Shown: positions 25,093-35,425 of the stretch, piece by piece | How positions within the stretch are numbered: the stretch's first letter is position 1 | Layout: the number at the start of each line of letters is the position of its first letter | Source: Tenacibaculum sp. 190524A02b | GTDB lineage: Bacteria > Bacteroidota > Bacteroidia > Flavobacteriales > Flavobacteriaceae | Reading direction: 5' to 3' | Assembly: GCF_964036645.1 (NCBI RefSeq) | Contig: NZ_OZ038525.1 | Location: forward strand, 1,039,501-1,103,500 | DNA length: 64,000 bases | Made by a program: the position numbers and the translations under genes | Notes under the pieces: model-generated | What the model was told of the DNA's origin: nothing | The model's input: the letters and a program-made list of their open reading frames with translations, nothing else | Database searches by the model: none

Positions 25093-25927
25093 AGTAAATA
25101 CTCCAATTGTAGAAGCTCAATGGCTTAATAAAAATATAGAAGCAAAAAATTTAATCATTCTTAATGCTACAATAAAAAAGGTAGGAACTACAGAGAAAAA
25201 TAATAAGAAAGCAAAACAAATACCTAACACCATTTTTTTTGATTTAAGAAATGTGTTCCTAGATATAGATGCAGCTTATCCTAATACAATACCAACTGAA
25301 GAGCATTTTCAAAATGAAGTTCAAAAATTAGGGGTAAATAATGATAGTTGTATTGTTGTGTATGATGAAATAGGAACTTATTCATCACCTAGAGTTTGGT
25401 GGCTTTTTAAGGTGTTCGGATTTAATAATATAACAGTATTAAATGGAGGTTTACCTAATTGGGAACAAAAAGGTTATACTGTTGTTAAAAATAGTGAAAG
25501 TACTATCTCAACAAAAGGTAATTTTCAAGCAAGATACTCAACTGAAAAAGTTAAGTTTATAAATGATATCCAAAAAGCTATAAATGAAGAGAATACAACC
25601 ATTCTTGATGCAAGATCTTATAATAGATTTAAAGCTATAGAACCTGAACCGAGAAAAGGTTTAAAGGGCGGACATATCCCTACATCAAAAAGTTTAGCCT
25701 ATACAAACCTTCAAAATGAAGGGAATATGAAGTCAAAAGAAGAGCTAAAAGCTTTATTCCAAGAAAAAGATGTAATAAATAAACCAATTATTTTTACTTG
25801 TGGATCTGGAATTACAGCTTGCATTTTAGCATTGGCATCAGAAATAATAGATATAAAAAATTACGCAGTCTATGACGGTTCTTGGACCGAATGGGCCAGT
25901 ACACCAAACTTACCTATTGAAAAATAA
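25082..25927 (+). CDS. Sulfurtransferase (3-mercaptopyruvate/thiosulfate type)
   Basis: A 281-residue two-domain rhodanese-like enzyme. The N-terminal inactive domain carries the VVYDEIGTYSSPRVWWLFKVFG stretch (shortened here to its recognisable parts, VYDEIG and SPRVWWLF). The C-terminal catalytic domain has TILDARSYNRF and the active-site loop CGSGITAC. The CGSG(V/I)TA loop favours 3-mercaptopyruvate over thiosulfate as sulfur donor. It starts at the ATG at 25082, inside the ATP-grasp gene, implying coupling. Acting with an ATP-grasp enzyme it could supply sulfane sulfur for a product or protect cysteine-derived intermediates; this is inference. Confidence 0.92.
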   Translation: MKLKVNTPIVEAQWLNKNIEAKNLIILNATIKKVGTTEKNNKKAKQIPNTIFFDLRNVFLDIDAAYPNTIPTEEHFQNEVQKLGVNNDSCIVVYDEIGTYSSPRVWWLFKVFGFNNITVLNGGLPNWEQKGYTVVKNSESTISTKGNFQARYSTEKVKFINDIQKAINEENTTILDARSYNRFKAIEPEPRKGLKGGHIPTSKSLAYTNLQNEGNMKSKEELKALFQEKDVINKPIIFTCGSGITACILALASEIIDIKNYAVYDGSWTEWASTPNLPIEK

Positions 25928-25930
25928 CAA

Positions 25931-26257
25931 ATGAATACTTGGACAAAAGAAGAATTTAGAACCTATGTGCTTTTATTTGTAGCGCATTGTAATTATATAG
26001 AAGCTAAAGAGGAAAGTGATTATATAATTTCTAAAATAAATGAAGAACAGTATAATAAAATCCATACAGAAATTGTAATGGATGAAGATGAAAATGTGAA
26101 GCTTGAGAAGATTAAAGATTATCTTCTAGAAAATAAATACTCAGAAGAAGACAAAAAAGAGTTAATTCAAGATGTTAAAAATGTAATCTTTGCAGATGGA
26201 ACTGTTGATGCTTTAGAGAAAAAGGTATTTAACTTCTTGAAAAAGATTTTAGCATAA
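25931..26257 (+). CDS. TerB-like small helical protein
   Basis: A 108-residue all-helical acidic protein. The C-terminal FADGTVDALEKKVFNFLKKIL matches the metal-binding helix-loop-helix of TerB-like domains (acidic loop DGTVD and an invariant E). The N-terminal half (LLFVAHCNYIEAKEESDYI) would be the matching first repeat. TerB-type domains are found in envelope stress and conflict systems, but this short form has no proven role. It starts 3 nt after the sulfurtransferase stop and its last base is the first base of the next gene, so it is clearly part of the operon. Confidence 0.7.
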   Translation: MNTWTKEEFRTYVLLFVAHCNYIEAKEESDYIISKINEEQYNKIHTEIVMDEDENVKLEKIKDYLLENKYSEEDKKELIQDVKNVIFADGTVDALEKKVFNFLKKILA

Positions 26258-27087
26258 TGGAAAAGCTTTCAATTATACAAATAATTGAGAAAATAGAAAA
26301 AGAACAAGCTTTTGAAGCAGTGACATCCGATTATTCTTTTATGCTAAAGATAGAGGAGTATGTACCTTATGTTTGCGCAGCAATCCATGATGGGCACCAA
26401 TTTAGAAAAGAGTTGTGGCATAAATGTACTCATACTGAATATGAACGATGGTATGAAGAAGATCCAGCAACAAAATATATGATTCACTCACATCCAATTG
26501 TTATTACAGGGTTAGATTCTAGATTTGAATATGATTTAAATAGAAGCCCAGAAACAGCTATATATAATGATGCTTGGGGTAAACAATTATGGCATATTCC
26601 CTTAACAAAAGAGGAAAAAAATAAAAGCTTACAAAAGCATATGGGGTTTTATAGAGTTGTAGAAGCTTTGATAAAAAAAATAGAAAGTAAGTTTACAACA
26701 TGTTTAGTCTTTGATATGCATTCTTATAACTGGAAACGTTGGGAAAGAACGGTGCCAACATGGAATATAGGCACCGTAAATATAGATAATAAAAAATACG
26801 AGGATGTTATTGAAAAATGGAGAGCTACGTTAAATAGTTTTCACCTTCCAAATAAAATTGAATCATCAGCTAAAATCAATGATACTTTTCAAGGAAATGG
26901 ATATTTTTTAAAGTTCATAACGCAAAACTTTAAAAATACCTTGGTATTAGCAACTGAAATAGCTAAAGTCTATTGTGATGAGTTAACTCAGATTATGTAC
27001 CCAGAAGTAATAAATTCGGTAGAAAAGTCTTTAAAAATAGCAATAAAAGAAAACGCAAAATCTTTCTATAAACAACATAAGCTCTAA
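26257..27087 (+). CDS. N-formylglutamate amidohydrolase-like protein
   Basis: A 276-residue zinc hydrolase of the HutG/N-formylglutamate amidohydrolase family. The metal site can be traced: AAIHDGHQFR, the DLNRSPETAIYN stretch, and VFDMHSYNWKRW. The usual substrate is N-formyl-L-glutamate from histidine breakdown, but there is no hut gene near. In this setting it is more likely to cleave an N-acyl or amide bond of the operon's product. The ATG overlaps the stop of the TerB-like gene by one base (TAATG-type junction), and the QEGLA gene follows after 14 nt. Confidence 0.88.
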   Translation: MEKLSIIQIIEKIEKEQAFEAVTSDYSFMLKIEEYVPYVCAAIHDGHQFRKELWHKCTHTEYERWYEEDPATKYMIHSHPIVITGLDSRFEYDLNRSPETAIYNDAWGKQLWHIPLTKEEKNKSLQKHMGFYRVVEALIKKIESKFTTCLVFDMHSYNWKRWERTVPTWNIGTVNIDNKKYEDVIEKWRATLNSFHLPNKIESSAKINDTFQGNGYFLKFITQNFKNTLVLATEIAKVYCDELTQIMYPEVINSVEKSLKIAIKENAKSFYKQHKL

Positions 27088-27101
27088 ATACATTTAACAA
27101 T

Positions 27102-28256
27102 ATGGAAGTAAGTAAGGTAAATAAAGAATTACTTAAGATTGATAAACAAGTTGACAAATTAGTTAAGAAAATTGAGCTTTTAAGTTATATAAACCCAATA
27201 AATATAGAAGAACAAAAAGAGCAATTCTTTAGATCAAAGTATCTTACTGATCCAGTTTTTATATACCCAGAAACAGATTTTGATAAGTTTAAAATTCATC
27301 AAAAATTTTTTACACAACCCATTGAAAATATAGAAGACGAGATTATTAGGAATTTATACGAAGATGTAATTTACTATTACTCAGGCGTAGTTCAATGTAT
27401 AGAAACCATAGGAAAAGGAAAAAAATTTTACTATAATAGTTTACATTCATTTGGTACACCAACAGAACAAGATGTTGAAAATGCTAAATTCATTTTACAT
27501 TTTGAAGAAGAAGATAGTAACGATGAAATTTTTAAACCAGCTTATACAGCTAAACAAGCAGAAACTTTTTTTGAAGATTATGGTAAACGATATGATTTTT
27601 CTTTTCACATAAAAGAATCTTCAGCAATGGGAGCCATCGCTATGGTACTTAATAATATCCAAACATTAGTACTAAATAGCAATCATACTTTTTCTAAAAA
27701 TGAAATGGGAATTTTAACTAATCATGAAATAGGAGTACATATGGTGACCACTATGAATGGTTTACTACATAAGTTAAAAATATTTTCCCATGGTTTCCCA
27801 AATAATGTTGAAACCCAAGAAGGCTTAGCTGTTTTTAGCGAATATATGTCAGGAAACTTAACAATTAAACGTTTAAAAGAATTAGCTTATAGGGTAATTG
27901 CAGTAGATAGTTTGGCTAAAGGATATTCGTTTTCTAGAACGTTTAGATTGTTACATAATTTTTACGATTTAGGAAAGGAACAAGCTTTTTACATAACAAC
28001 AAGAGTGCATAGAGGTGGAGGTTTTACTAAAGATTACCTTTATCTAACAGGACTGAAAAAAGTGTATGATTTCTATAAATCAGGGCAAGATTTAAGTTTA
28101 TTATTAACAGGTAAAGTTTCTTTAGAATACTTAGAAGAAATCAAACATTTATTGAAAAGTAATTACGCAGTCCCTTCAAAATACATAACGGATTCATATG
28201 CTAAAAACTTAAACTCTAATACTAAATTAGATTTTATTCTTGAGAATTTAAAGTAG
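27102..28256 (+). CDS. QEGLA-motif (DUF1704) putative metallopeptidase
   Basis: A 384-residue protein of the DUF1704/QEGLA family, often named flavohemoglobin expression-modulating protein. The zinc motif HEIGVH (HExxxH) lies in LTNHEIGVHMVTTMNG, and the name motif is in ETQEGLAVFSEYM, supplying the third ligand. Eukaryotic relatives with the same HExxxH act as tubulin carboxypeptidases, which supports peptidase chemistry here. The N-terminal third is a helical domain. It is the last gene of the operon that starts with the ATP-grasp ligase and meets a convergent small gene 2 nt beyond its stop. Confidence 0.88.
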   Translation: MEVSKVNKELLKIDKQVDKLVKKIELLSYINPINIEEQKEQFFRSKYLTDPVFIYPETDFDKFKIHQKFFTQPIENIEDEIIRNLYEDVIYYYSGVVQCIETIGKGKKFYYNSLHSFGTPTEQDVENAKFILHFEEEDSNDEIFKPAYTAKQAETFFEDYGKRYDFSFHIKESSAMGAIAMVLNNIQTLVLNSNHTFSKNEMGILTNHEIGVHMVTTMNGLLHKLKIFSHGFPNNVETQEGLAVFSEYMSGNLTIKRLKELAYRVIAVDSLAKGYSFSRTFRLLHNFYDLGKEQAFYITTRVHRGGGFTKDYLYLTGLKKVYDFYKSGQDLSLLLTGKVSLEYLEEIKHLLKSNYAVPSKYITDSYAKNLNSNTKLDFILENLK

Positions 28257-28258
28257 TT

Positions 28259-28618
28259 TTAATTAATTTCCGAATTTGATTTTACTCGAAAACATTTTTC
28301 TTCACCTAAGAACATAGGATTTCCATGTTTTTCAGACCAAAAACCATCCAAGATGTCTTTAGTAAGGCATTTATAAACTACCACACCTTTATAAGTTTCA
28401 TTATCATCTCCTAAATAATTGAAATTAATAACAAGAATAGCATCTTTATAAAAACCAGTTCCATGTTGTTCCTGATTTCCATTAATCAACCAATGAGCAT
28501 TAATTCTCTTATTCTCGTCTAAAGCCAAGGTTAAAGTTCCTTTATAGGTGTTGTTATCTGCGTTTTGATTACTACCAATTAAGTTAAAAGTGCCAACTAA
28601 ATCTTCAATTAAAACCAT
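28259..28618 (-). CDS. Hypothetical small protein
   Basis: A 119-residue cytoplasmic protein with no signal peptide. The strand-rich pattern (VGTFNLIGSNQNADNN, then LALDENKRINAHWLING, then AILVINFNYLG) looks like a small beta-barrel or lipocalin-like fold. I recognise no family. It stops 2 nt from the QEGLA gene on the other strand and is separated from the ABC-F gene by a terminator hairpin, so it appears to be a single-gene unit. Confidence 0.65.
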   Translation of the reverse strand: MVLIEDLVGTFNLIGSNQNADNNTYKGTLTLALDENKRINAHWLINGNQEQHGTGFYKDAILVINFNYLGDDNETYKGVVVYKCLTKDILDGFWSEKHGNPMFLGEEKCFRVKSNSEIN

Positions 28619-28628
28619 TATGAATTGT

Positions 28629-28666
28629 ATAAAGAAAAAGGGAAGTTCTAGTAAAGAATTTCCCTT
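28629..28666 (-). terminator. Intrinsic terminator after the ABC-F gene
   Basis: Arms AAGGGAA and TTCCCTT with an inner TTCT/AGAA pairing. On the minus strand the stem is followed by TTTCTTT. It lies 33 nt past the ABC-F stop codon. Confidence 0.65.
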
Positions 28667-28699
28667 AAAGTATCTATTTATAAATTTTATAGTATTGAA

Positions 28700-30427
<1,728 letters not shown>

Positions 30428-30504
30428 TTAACAACGAATTAACAGGTAAGTATATAATAGATATTTATTTTTGACTGTTGCTTTAATATGCACTGGATAC
30501 AAGT

Positions 30505-31875
30505 ATGAATAGAATTTTAGCCGCTTTTATATTAATGGTATCGATAACCCTCATAGGGTGTGGTGATAATGCTACCAAAATAAAACCTACTTGTTTTGGA
30601 GGTAAGATTATAAACCCTAAAGGAAAGTATGTTACGCTATCAAACAATAAAGATTTTACGGATACTATTTATTTAAAGAATGATAATACTTTTTTTGCTA
30701 AATATAAATCTATAAAAAAAGGTTTGTATTACTTTGAACATGGTCCGGAATATCAATTCATTTACCTAGAACCTAATGATAGTTTGTTATTACGTCTAAA
30801 TACATGGGATTTTGATGAGTCTTTAGTTTATACAGGTAAAAATGCAGAAAGAAATAATCTTCTAATTGAAGCCTTTTTAGAACATGAACAAGACGACAAA
30901 GTATTTTCAAAAAGTTACTATTCATCAGAAAGTGTTTTTGTAGCTAAAATAGACTCACTTCTATTAGTTAAAGAGGAAGTATTAAAGAATTATGTAAATA
31001 AATACGCTGATAATTCTAAAGAATTTTTATCTATTCTTGATATTGCATTAAAATACCCTGTATATACAAAGCTTGAAAGGTTTTCTATAAAGAATATAAT
31101 AAAAAACGATTCATTAAATTTAAGTGATTCTTATTTTGATTATAGAAAAAAATTAAAACTAAAAAGAGACTCATTAATATTTTATGGCTCATATTATAGG
31201 TATGTTCTTGAGAAAATATATAATGATGCTTTTTTAAAAGGGTATTCAGAAGAATCTGAAGACTTTGTTGTTCAGTTATTGCATAATATTGATGAGGAGA
31301 TAGAGGATGAGACTACTAAAAATAAAGTTTTATACAGAACTATTAGACATCACTTTAATAAAAGAGTAAAAGGAAATTTAAGTAATAAAGCCTTTTTTAC
31401 CTTCTTTAAATTAAATACAAGTATAGAAGATAAAAAGAATATTCAACGATTAATAAATGATATTAAACAAGTAGAGAATAATAAGAAAATGATGGATTTT
31501 AAGTTAGAGGCACCTACAGGTAATTGGGTAGATGCTTCTAAAATTATTAGAAATAAAAAATCTATTATTTATTTTAAAGATCCAAAAGCAAAATCAAGTG
31601 ATTGGATTGCCTCTCGCTTTAACTATTTAGTTAAAAAATATCCAGACATAAACTTTGTATATGTAAATCCTAAAACTAAAGGGAGTTGCTTTACTAAGAA
31701 AATTCCGATTAAATATCAATATAAACTTCCTGAAAATAGTTTGGCTTATAATTTTTTAACTAGTAAGTTTTCTAGGTTAATTATTGTAGATAAAGATAAT
31801 GTTGTTCAAAATGGTTACTCTAATTTATCAGCTTACGATATTGAAGAGCAGTTAAAAGAATTACAAAAAAATTAA
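30505..31875 (+). CDS. TlpA-like lipoprotein lacking the CxxC motif
   Basis: A 456-residue lipoprotein (LIGCGDN, lipidated Cys near residue 19). After the signal comes a DUF4369-like beta-domain (GGKIINPKGKYVTLS up to DSLLLRLNTWDFD), a helical middle, and a C-terminal thioredoxin-like fold beginning at about LEAPTGNWVDASKII. In active TlpA/thioredoxin proteins a CxxC follows the KSIIYF strand. Here the sequence is FKDPKAKSSDW, with no cysteine pair, so it cannot be a standard disulfide reductase. It may act in binding or signalling. Inferred as periplasmic and membrane-anchored. Confidence 0.75.
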   Translation: MNRILAAFILMVSITLIGCGDNATKIKPTCFGGKIINPKGKYVTLSNNKDFTDTIYLKNDNTFFAKYKSIKKGLYYFEHGPEYQFIYLEPNDSLLLRLNTWDFDESLVYTGKNAERNNLLIEAFLEHEQDDKVFSKSYYSSESVFVAKIDSLLLVKEEVLKNYVNKYADNSKEFLSILDIALKYPVYTKLERFSIKNIIKNDSLNLSDSYFDYRKKLKLKRDSLIFYGSYYRYVLEKIYNDAFLKGYSEESEDFVVQLLHNIDEEIEDETTKNKVLYRTIRHHFNKRVKGNLSNKAFFTFFKLNTSIEDKKNIQRLINDIKQVENNKKMMDFKLEAPTGNWVDASKIIRNKKSIIYFKDPKAKSSDWIASRFNYLVKKYPDINFVYVNPKTKGSCFTKKIPIKYQYKLPENSLAYNFLTSKFSRLIIVDKDNVVQNGYSNLSAYDIEEQLKELQKN

Positions 31876-31886
31876 GAACACAGCTT

Positions 31887-31913
31887 TTGTTTAGATAAAA
31901 TAGTGTACTTTTG
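31887..31913 (+). promoter_or_regulatory. Promoter of the DEAD-box helicase gene
   Basis: TTG at 31887-31889 and TACTTTTG at 31906-31913, spaced 16 nt, fit the Bacteroidota consensus within one base of spacing. The resulting leader to the ATG at 31999 is about 80 nt and is structured. Confidence 0.65.
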
Positions 31914-31923
31914 CGCCGTCCAA

Positions 31924-31983
31924 ATCTCGTATAGAGATAGTTATTAGTTAATTACGAATTCATAGATGGGCATCTGTGGATTC
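31924..31983 (+). promoter_or_regulatory. Structured 5' leader of the DEAD-box helicase mRNA
   Basis: Two hairpins: arms ATCTC/GAGAT (31924-31938), and a 12-bp stem with arms GAATTCATAGAT (31956-31967) and ATCTGTGGATTC (31972-31983), with two G-U pairs and a GGGC loop. The second ends 15 nt before the start codon. Confidence 0.6.
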
Positions 31984-31998
31984 ATTAAAATTCACAAC

Positions 31999-33765
31999 AT
32001 GTCAACATTTTTAGAATTAGGCCTAAAAGAGTCTATTAATAAAGCTTTATTGGATTTAGGTTATGAAACTCCAACAGTAATCCAGCAAAAAGCAATTCCA
32101 CAAATCATTGATTCTAAGCAAGATTTAAAAGCATTTGCACAAACTGGTACAGGTAAAACAGCAGCTTTTAGTTTACCTATTGTTGAGTTAATAAATACTG
32201 AAGAAAAAGTTACCCAAGCTATTATCTTATCTCCAACAAGAGAGTTGGCAGTTCAAATAGGAAAAAATATTGAAGATTTTGCGAAATATATTCCTGAATT
32301 AAAAACTGTAACGGTATATGGAGGTACTAACATAGAGCAACAAATAAAACAATTAAAAAAAGGAGCTCATATAGTAATAGGTACTCCTGGTAGAACAGTT
32401 GATTTAATTAAAAGAAGATCATTAAAATTAGGAGATGTTAAATGGTTAGTATTGGATGAAGCTGATGAAATGCTTAATATGGGGTTTAAAGATGAACTAG
32501 ATAAAGTTTTAGAAGCAACACCAGAAACTAAGCAAACCTTGTTATTCTCAGCTACATTTCCAAGAGAAGTAGAAGCTATTGCAAGTAACTACATGAATAA
32601 CCCTGCTGAAATTTCTTCAGGACAAAAAAATCAAGGATCTGATAATGTTACTCATGAATATTATTTAGTAACTGAAAAAACACGTTATCCAGCTTTAAAA
32701 AGAATTGCAGATATAAATCCTAATATATATGCTATTGTTTTTTGTAGAACAAGAAGAGAAACTCAAGAAATAGCCGATTATTTGATACGTGATGGTTATA
32801 GTGCAGATGCTTTGCATGGAGATCTTTCCCAAGCTCAGCGTGATAGCGTCATGGAAAAATTTAGAAAGAAAAACATTCAGATGCTTGTGGCTACAGATGT
32901 TGCAGCTAGAGGATTGGATGTTGATAACTTGACCCATGTAATTAACCATAAGTTACCAGATCAAATTGAAAACTATAACCATAGAAGTGGAAGAACAGGT
33001 AGAGCTGGGAATAAAGGAATATCTACGGTTTTAGTAACAAAGAAAGAAAAAGGAAGATTACGTCCAATAGAACGTATTTTAAAGAAACAGTTCATTCATA
33101 CGCCAGTACCATCTGGTAAAGAAATTTGTAAAAAACAATTATTTCATTTAATTGATAGAGTAGAAAATACAGAGGTAAATGAGAGTCAAATTGATACCTT
33201 TTTACCAAGTATTTATGAAAAATTAGAAAACTTAACTAGAGAAGAATTAATACAAAAGTTTGTTTCTATTGAATTTAATAGCTTTCTATCTTATTATGAA
33301 AATGCTCCAGATTTAAATGATTTAAATTCAAGAGAAAACAGTAGAGGAAGGTCAACTAATGAAAATATGACTCGTTTCTTTATTAATTTAGGAAGAAAAG
33401 ATAAATTAAATCCTGCAAAATTAATAGGTTTAATTAATGAGCAAGGTATTGGAGATAAAGTTGAAATTGGAGCAATTGATATTTTAGATACTTTTTCATT
33501 TTTTGAAATAGATAAAAATTTTGAGTCGAAAACCCTTGAGGCTTTTGGAGATAACGAACCTGATTTTAATGGTAGGAATGTAAACATTGAAATAACCAAG
33601 AGTGATAGAGGAGGAGGAAGACGAAGAAAAAGAAACAATGGAGGGTTTAATAAGTCTAGAAATGGATCTTCTTCAAATAATAAAAAGTTTGGAAGACGAA
33701 GATCATCAGATAATGGAGCTCCTAAAGCACATTCTGGCTTCGGAAGAAGAAGACGTAGTAAATAA
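31999..33765 (+). CDS. DEAD-box RNA helicase with DbpA-type RNA-binding domain
   Basis: An ATP-dependent RNA helicase, probably for ribosome assembly or cold adaptation. All core motifs are present: Q motif (PTVIQQKAIP), Walker A (AQTGTGKT), PTRELA, VLDEADEML, SATFP, and HRSGRTGRAG. After the helicase core, MTRFFINLGRKDKLNPAKLIGLI starts a DbpA-like RNA-recognition domain. The last 50 or so residues are an Arg/Gly/Asn-rich tail ending GFGRRRRSK. I start at the ATG at 31999 (MSTFLELGL). The longer frame from 31966 would begin inside a leader hairpin and adds residues not seen in this family. A terminator follows at 33773. Confidence 0.95.
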   Translation: MSTFLELGLKESINKALLDLGYETPTVIQQKAIPQIIDSKQDLKAFAQTGTGKTAAFSLPIVELINTEEKVTQAIILSPTRELAVQIGKNIEDFAKYIPELKTVTVYGGTNIEQQIKQLKKGAHIVIGTPGRTVDLIKRRSLKLGDVKWLVLDEADEMLNMGFKDELDKVLEATPETKQTLLFSATFPREVEAIASNYMNNPAEISSGQKNQGSDNVTHEYYLVTEKTRYPALKRIADINPNIYAIVFCRTRRETQEIADYLIRDGYSADALHGDLSQAQRDSVMEKFRKKNIQMLVATDVAARGLDVDNLTHVINHKLPDQIENYNHRSGRTGRAGNKGISTVLVTKKEKGRLRPIERILKKQFIHTPVPSGKEICKKQLFHLIDRVENTEVNESQIDTFLPSIYEKLENLTREELIQKFVSIEFNSFLSYYENAPDLNDLNSRENSRGRSTNENMTRFFINLGRKDKLNPAKLIGLINEQGIGDKVEIGAIDILDTFSFFEIDKNFESKTLEAFGDNEPDFNGRNVNIEITKSDRGGGRRRKRNNGGFNKSRNGSSSNNKKFGRRRSSDNGAPKAHSGFGRRRRSK

Positions 33766-33772
33766 AATATTT

Positions 33773-33799
33773 AAAGGCATCTGAAAAGATGCTTTTTTT
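33773..33799 (+). terminator. Intrinsic terminator after the DEAD-box gene
   Basis: Arms GCATC (33777-33781) and GATGC (33788-33792), extended by AAAG/CTTT and followed by seven T. Confidence 0.75.
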
Positions 33800-33914
33800 A
33801 CGGGATAAAAATAATAAGGGTAGATACTTTTCTATAAAAAACTCTAAAGTTAAAAGTGCTTAGATAGGTATCTACCCCGTTTCCCCTAAATTAAATATTT
33901 TGATATAACTTTAC

Positions 33915-34655
33915 TTATCTTATAATTGGTGATGTAAAAATTGTTTTGATTCTATCTATAATTCCTTGTAAAACAGTAAAAATTGCATCCGAAGAGAAAC
34001 CACCTATTAAAGCGAGTATACTCTTACTAAATAAATTAATACTTTTAGGATCTGAAGAATAAAAAGAAATAATTTCAGATAAAATTAATCCGGCAATAAT
34101 GCCTAAAATAATTTGAGCTATATATGATATAGATTCTTCAGGAACCAATGTGCAACTCTTTAATGAGTCACTAACTTTTTTTAATAAAAAAAACAAAACA
34201 CCTAAACCAGCAACAGAAGATAAAAAAGCTAAATTTAGTAGTAGTGAAATGCCATTATTATTCATAATTCCTTCATCTAAAGAATGATTGTTTACTTGTG
34301 GAGATAACCCTGTAATTATGAAAAGTAGAAGAAAGGTTAACGCTAATAAGATTAAATTTCTAACTAACGGAAGCTTATTAAAAATAGATTTTTTAGTTTC
34401 AGAAGAGCGTAATCTTTTAGTAAATTCTATAGATTTTGGTGTAGCAGGAGAGATGTTTTTTGCTAATAAATTATGTGCATTAATTAAATCATCAACACTA
34501 CTATTCTGAATCAAGCTATTCACTTCTGTATTGATAATAATACCGTTGTAAATAGCATAAGAAAGCATATTGTTAATTTCTTTACTTAATTCATTAACAA
34601 TTTGAGGTGAAATTCCTTTAACTAAATCTGAAGTTGGTTTGGTAGCTGTAGTCAT
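33915..34655 (-). CDS. Hypothetical membrane protein
   Basis: A 246-residue protein with an N-terminal helical cytoplasmic part of about 95 residues (KGISPQIVNELSKEINNML) and then four predicted membrane helices: LILLALTFLLLFIITGL, LLLNLAFLSSVAGLGVLFFL, YIAQIILGIIAGLILSEII and LFSKSILALIGGFSSDAIF. No recognised domain. The next gene on the minus strand (34779) lies 123 nt upstream with its own terminator between them, so they are probably separate transcripts, though their proximity may reflect a shared role. Function unknown. Confidence 0.7.
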   Translation of the reverse strand: MTTATKPTSDLVKGISPQIVNELSKEINNMLSYAIYNGIIINTEVNSLIQNSSVDDLINAHNLLAKNISPATPKSIEFTKRLRSSETKKSIFNKLPLVRNLILLALTFLLLFIITGLSPQVNNHSLDEGIMNNNGISLLLNLAFLSSVAGLGVLFFLLKKVSDSLKSCTLVPEESISYIAQIILGIIAGLILSEIISFYSSDPKSINLFSKSILALIGGFSSDAIFTVLQGIIDRIKTIFTSPIIR

Positions 34656-34725
34656 AATTGTTAAGTTTTATTAAAATTAACTTATTTACACTAAATATAT
34701 AAGACTTTTACATTAATAATTAATA

Positions 34726-34753
34726 GAAAATCACTCTTTTAAAGAGCGATTTT
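34726..34753 (-). terminator. Intrinsic terminator after the 34779-35192 gene
   Basis: Arms AAAATCACTCTTT and AAAGAGCGATTTT. In minus-strand RNA the one non-complementary position is a G-U pair, and a T-run follows, so it works in that direction. Confidence 0.7.
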
Positions 34754-34778
34754 CCCGTCGTTTAATTAATTGAATGAA

Positions 34779-35192
34779 TTATTCTGCAGATTTTACAGGA
34801 ACATCATTTACTTCATGACTTCCATATGTAAACCCACCAATTCCATTCCAACTATTATCAATATCCATATAAGCTGTGAATTTTTCTAAGTAGCTTCCAA
34901 TTGCTGGTGGTGGCACAGATACTACATATTCACCAGATAAGTTTACTATTTTAGTAACTTTACCGTAACCTGTAGCTCTGATAGTACCAGCTACATTTAC
35001 TTTAATGCTAGGTCTATCAATTGCTTGAGTGATTTCAACAATACCAGAAACAGTGTTTCTTGATGGAGATACAACTAATGAAAAATGTGCTACAGGAGCT
35101 CCGGGTAGCCCAACATTTCCAATAGTTCCTTTAGCTAAATAAGCATCAGCTAAAGCTTTAGTTGCAGAAGAAGTTTCGTTTACAGTACTCAT
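34779..35192 (-). CDS. Small beta-rich protein, resembles DUF1842
   Basis: A 137-residue protein without a signal peptide. The stretch HFSLVVSPSRNTVSGIVEIT, then QAIDRPSIKVNVAGTI, resembles proteins I know as DUF1842, small beta-sheet proteins of unknown role; this assignment is tentative. The N-terminal 20 residues are helical and Ser/Thr/Ala-rich. It has its own terminator and no obvious partner except the membrane protein gene downstream. Function unknown. Confidence 0.65.
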   Translation of the reverse strand: MSTVNETSSATKALADAYLAKGTIGNVGLPGAPVAHFSLVVSPSRNTVSGIVEITQAIDRPSIKVNVAGTIRATGYGKVTKIVNLSGEYVVSVPPPAIGSYLEKFTAYMDIDNSWNGIGGFTYGSHEVNDVPVKSAE

Positions 35193-35408
35193 AATTTTAA
35201 AGTTTTTAAAATATTCCTACTCTTTTAAGTTGGTTTTTCGGATATCACCATTAAAAATCATAGTGTAGCTACGTAATGATTCATGAATTTCTTACTCAAA
35301 TATATTTTTTATTCTATAACTTTTTATATTATTATCCTTGAACGTTAGTGATTTAAGTATGAGTGTAAACTTAGATATTAATATAAAATAATATTTATTT
35401 AAAATAAA

Positions 35409-35425
35409 TCCAAATAAAATTTGGA
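35409..35425 (+). promoter_or_regulatory. Candidate operator over the iron-locus promoter
   Basis: A 17-bp inverted repeat, arms TCCAAAT and ATTTGGA around AAA, covers the -33 TTG at 35421-35423. A second, AT-only inverted repeat (ATTTATTT/AAATAAAT, 35393-35409) abuts it. This is a typical position for a repressor, with Fur the natural candidate, but the sequence is not a proven Fur box. Confidence 0.5.

Noticed and set aside
31966..31998. Upstream start of the DEAD-box helicase
   Set aside because: The extra codons lie in the leader hairpin, and the family begins at MSTFLELGL (31999).
33294..33638. Minus-strand open frame opposite the DEAD-box helicase C-terminus
   Set aside because: Overlaps a well-supported domain, and its translation is a shadow of it.
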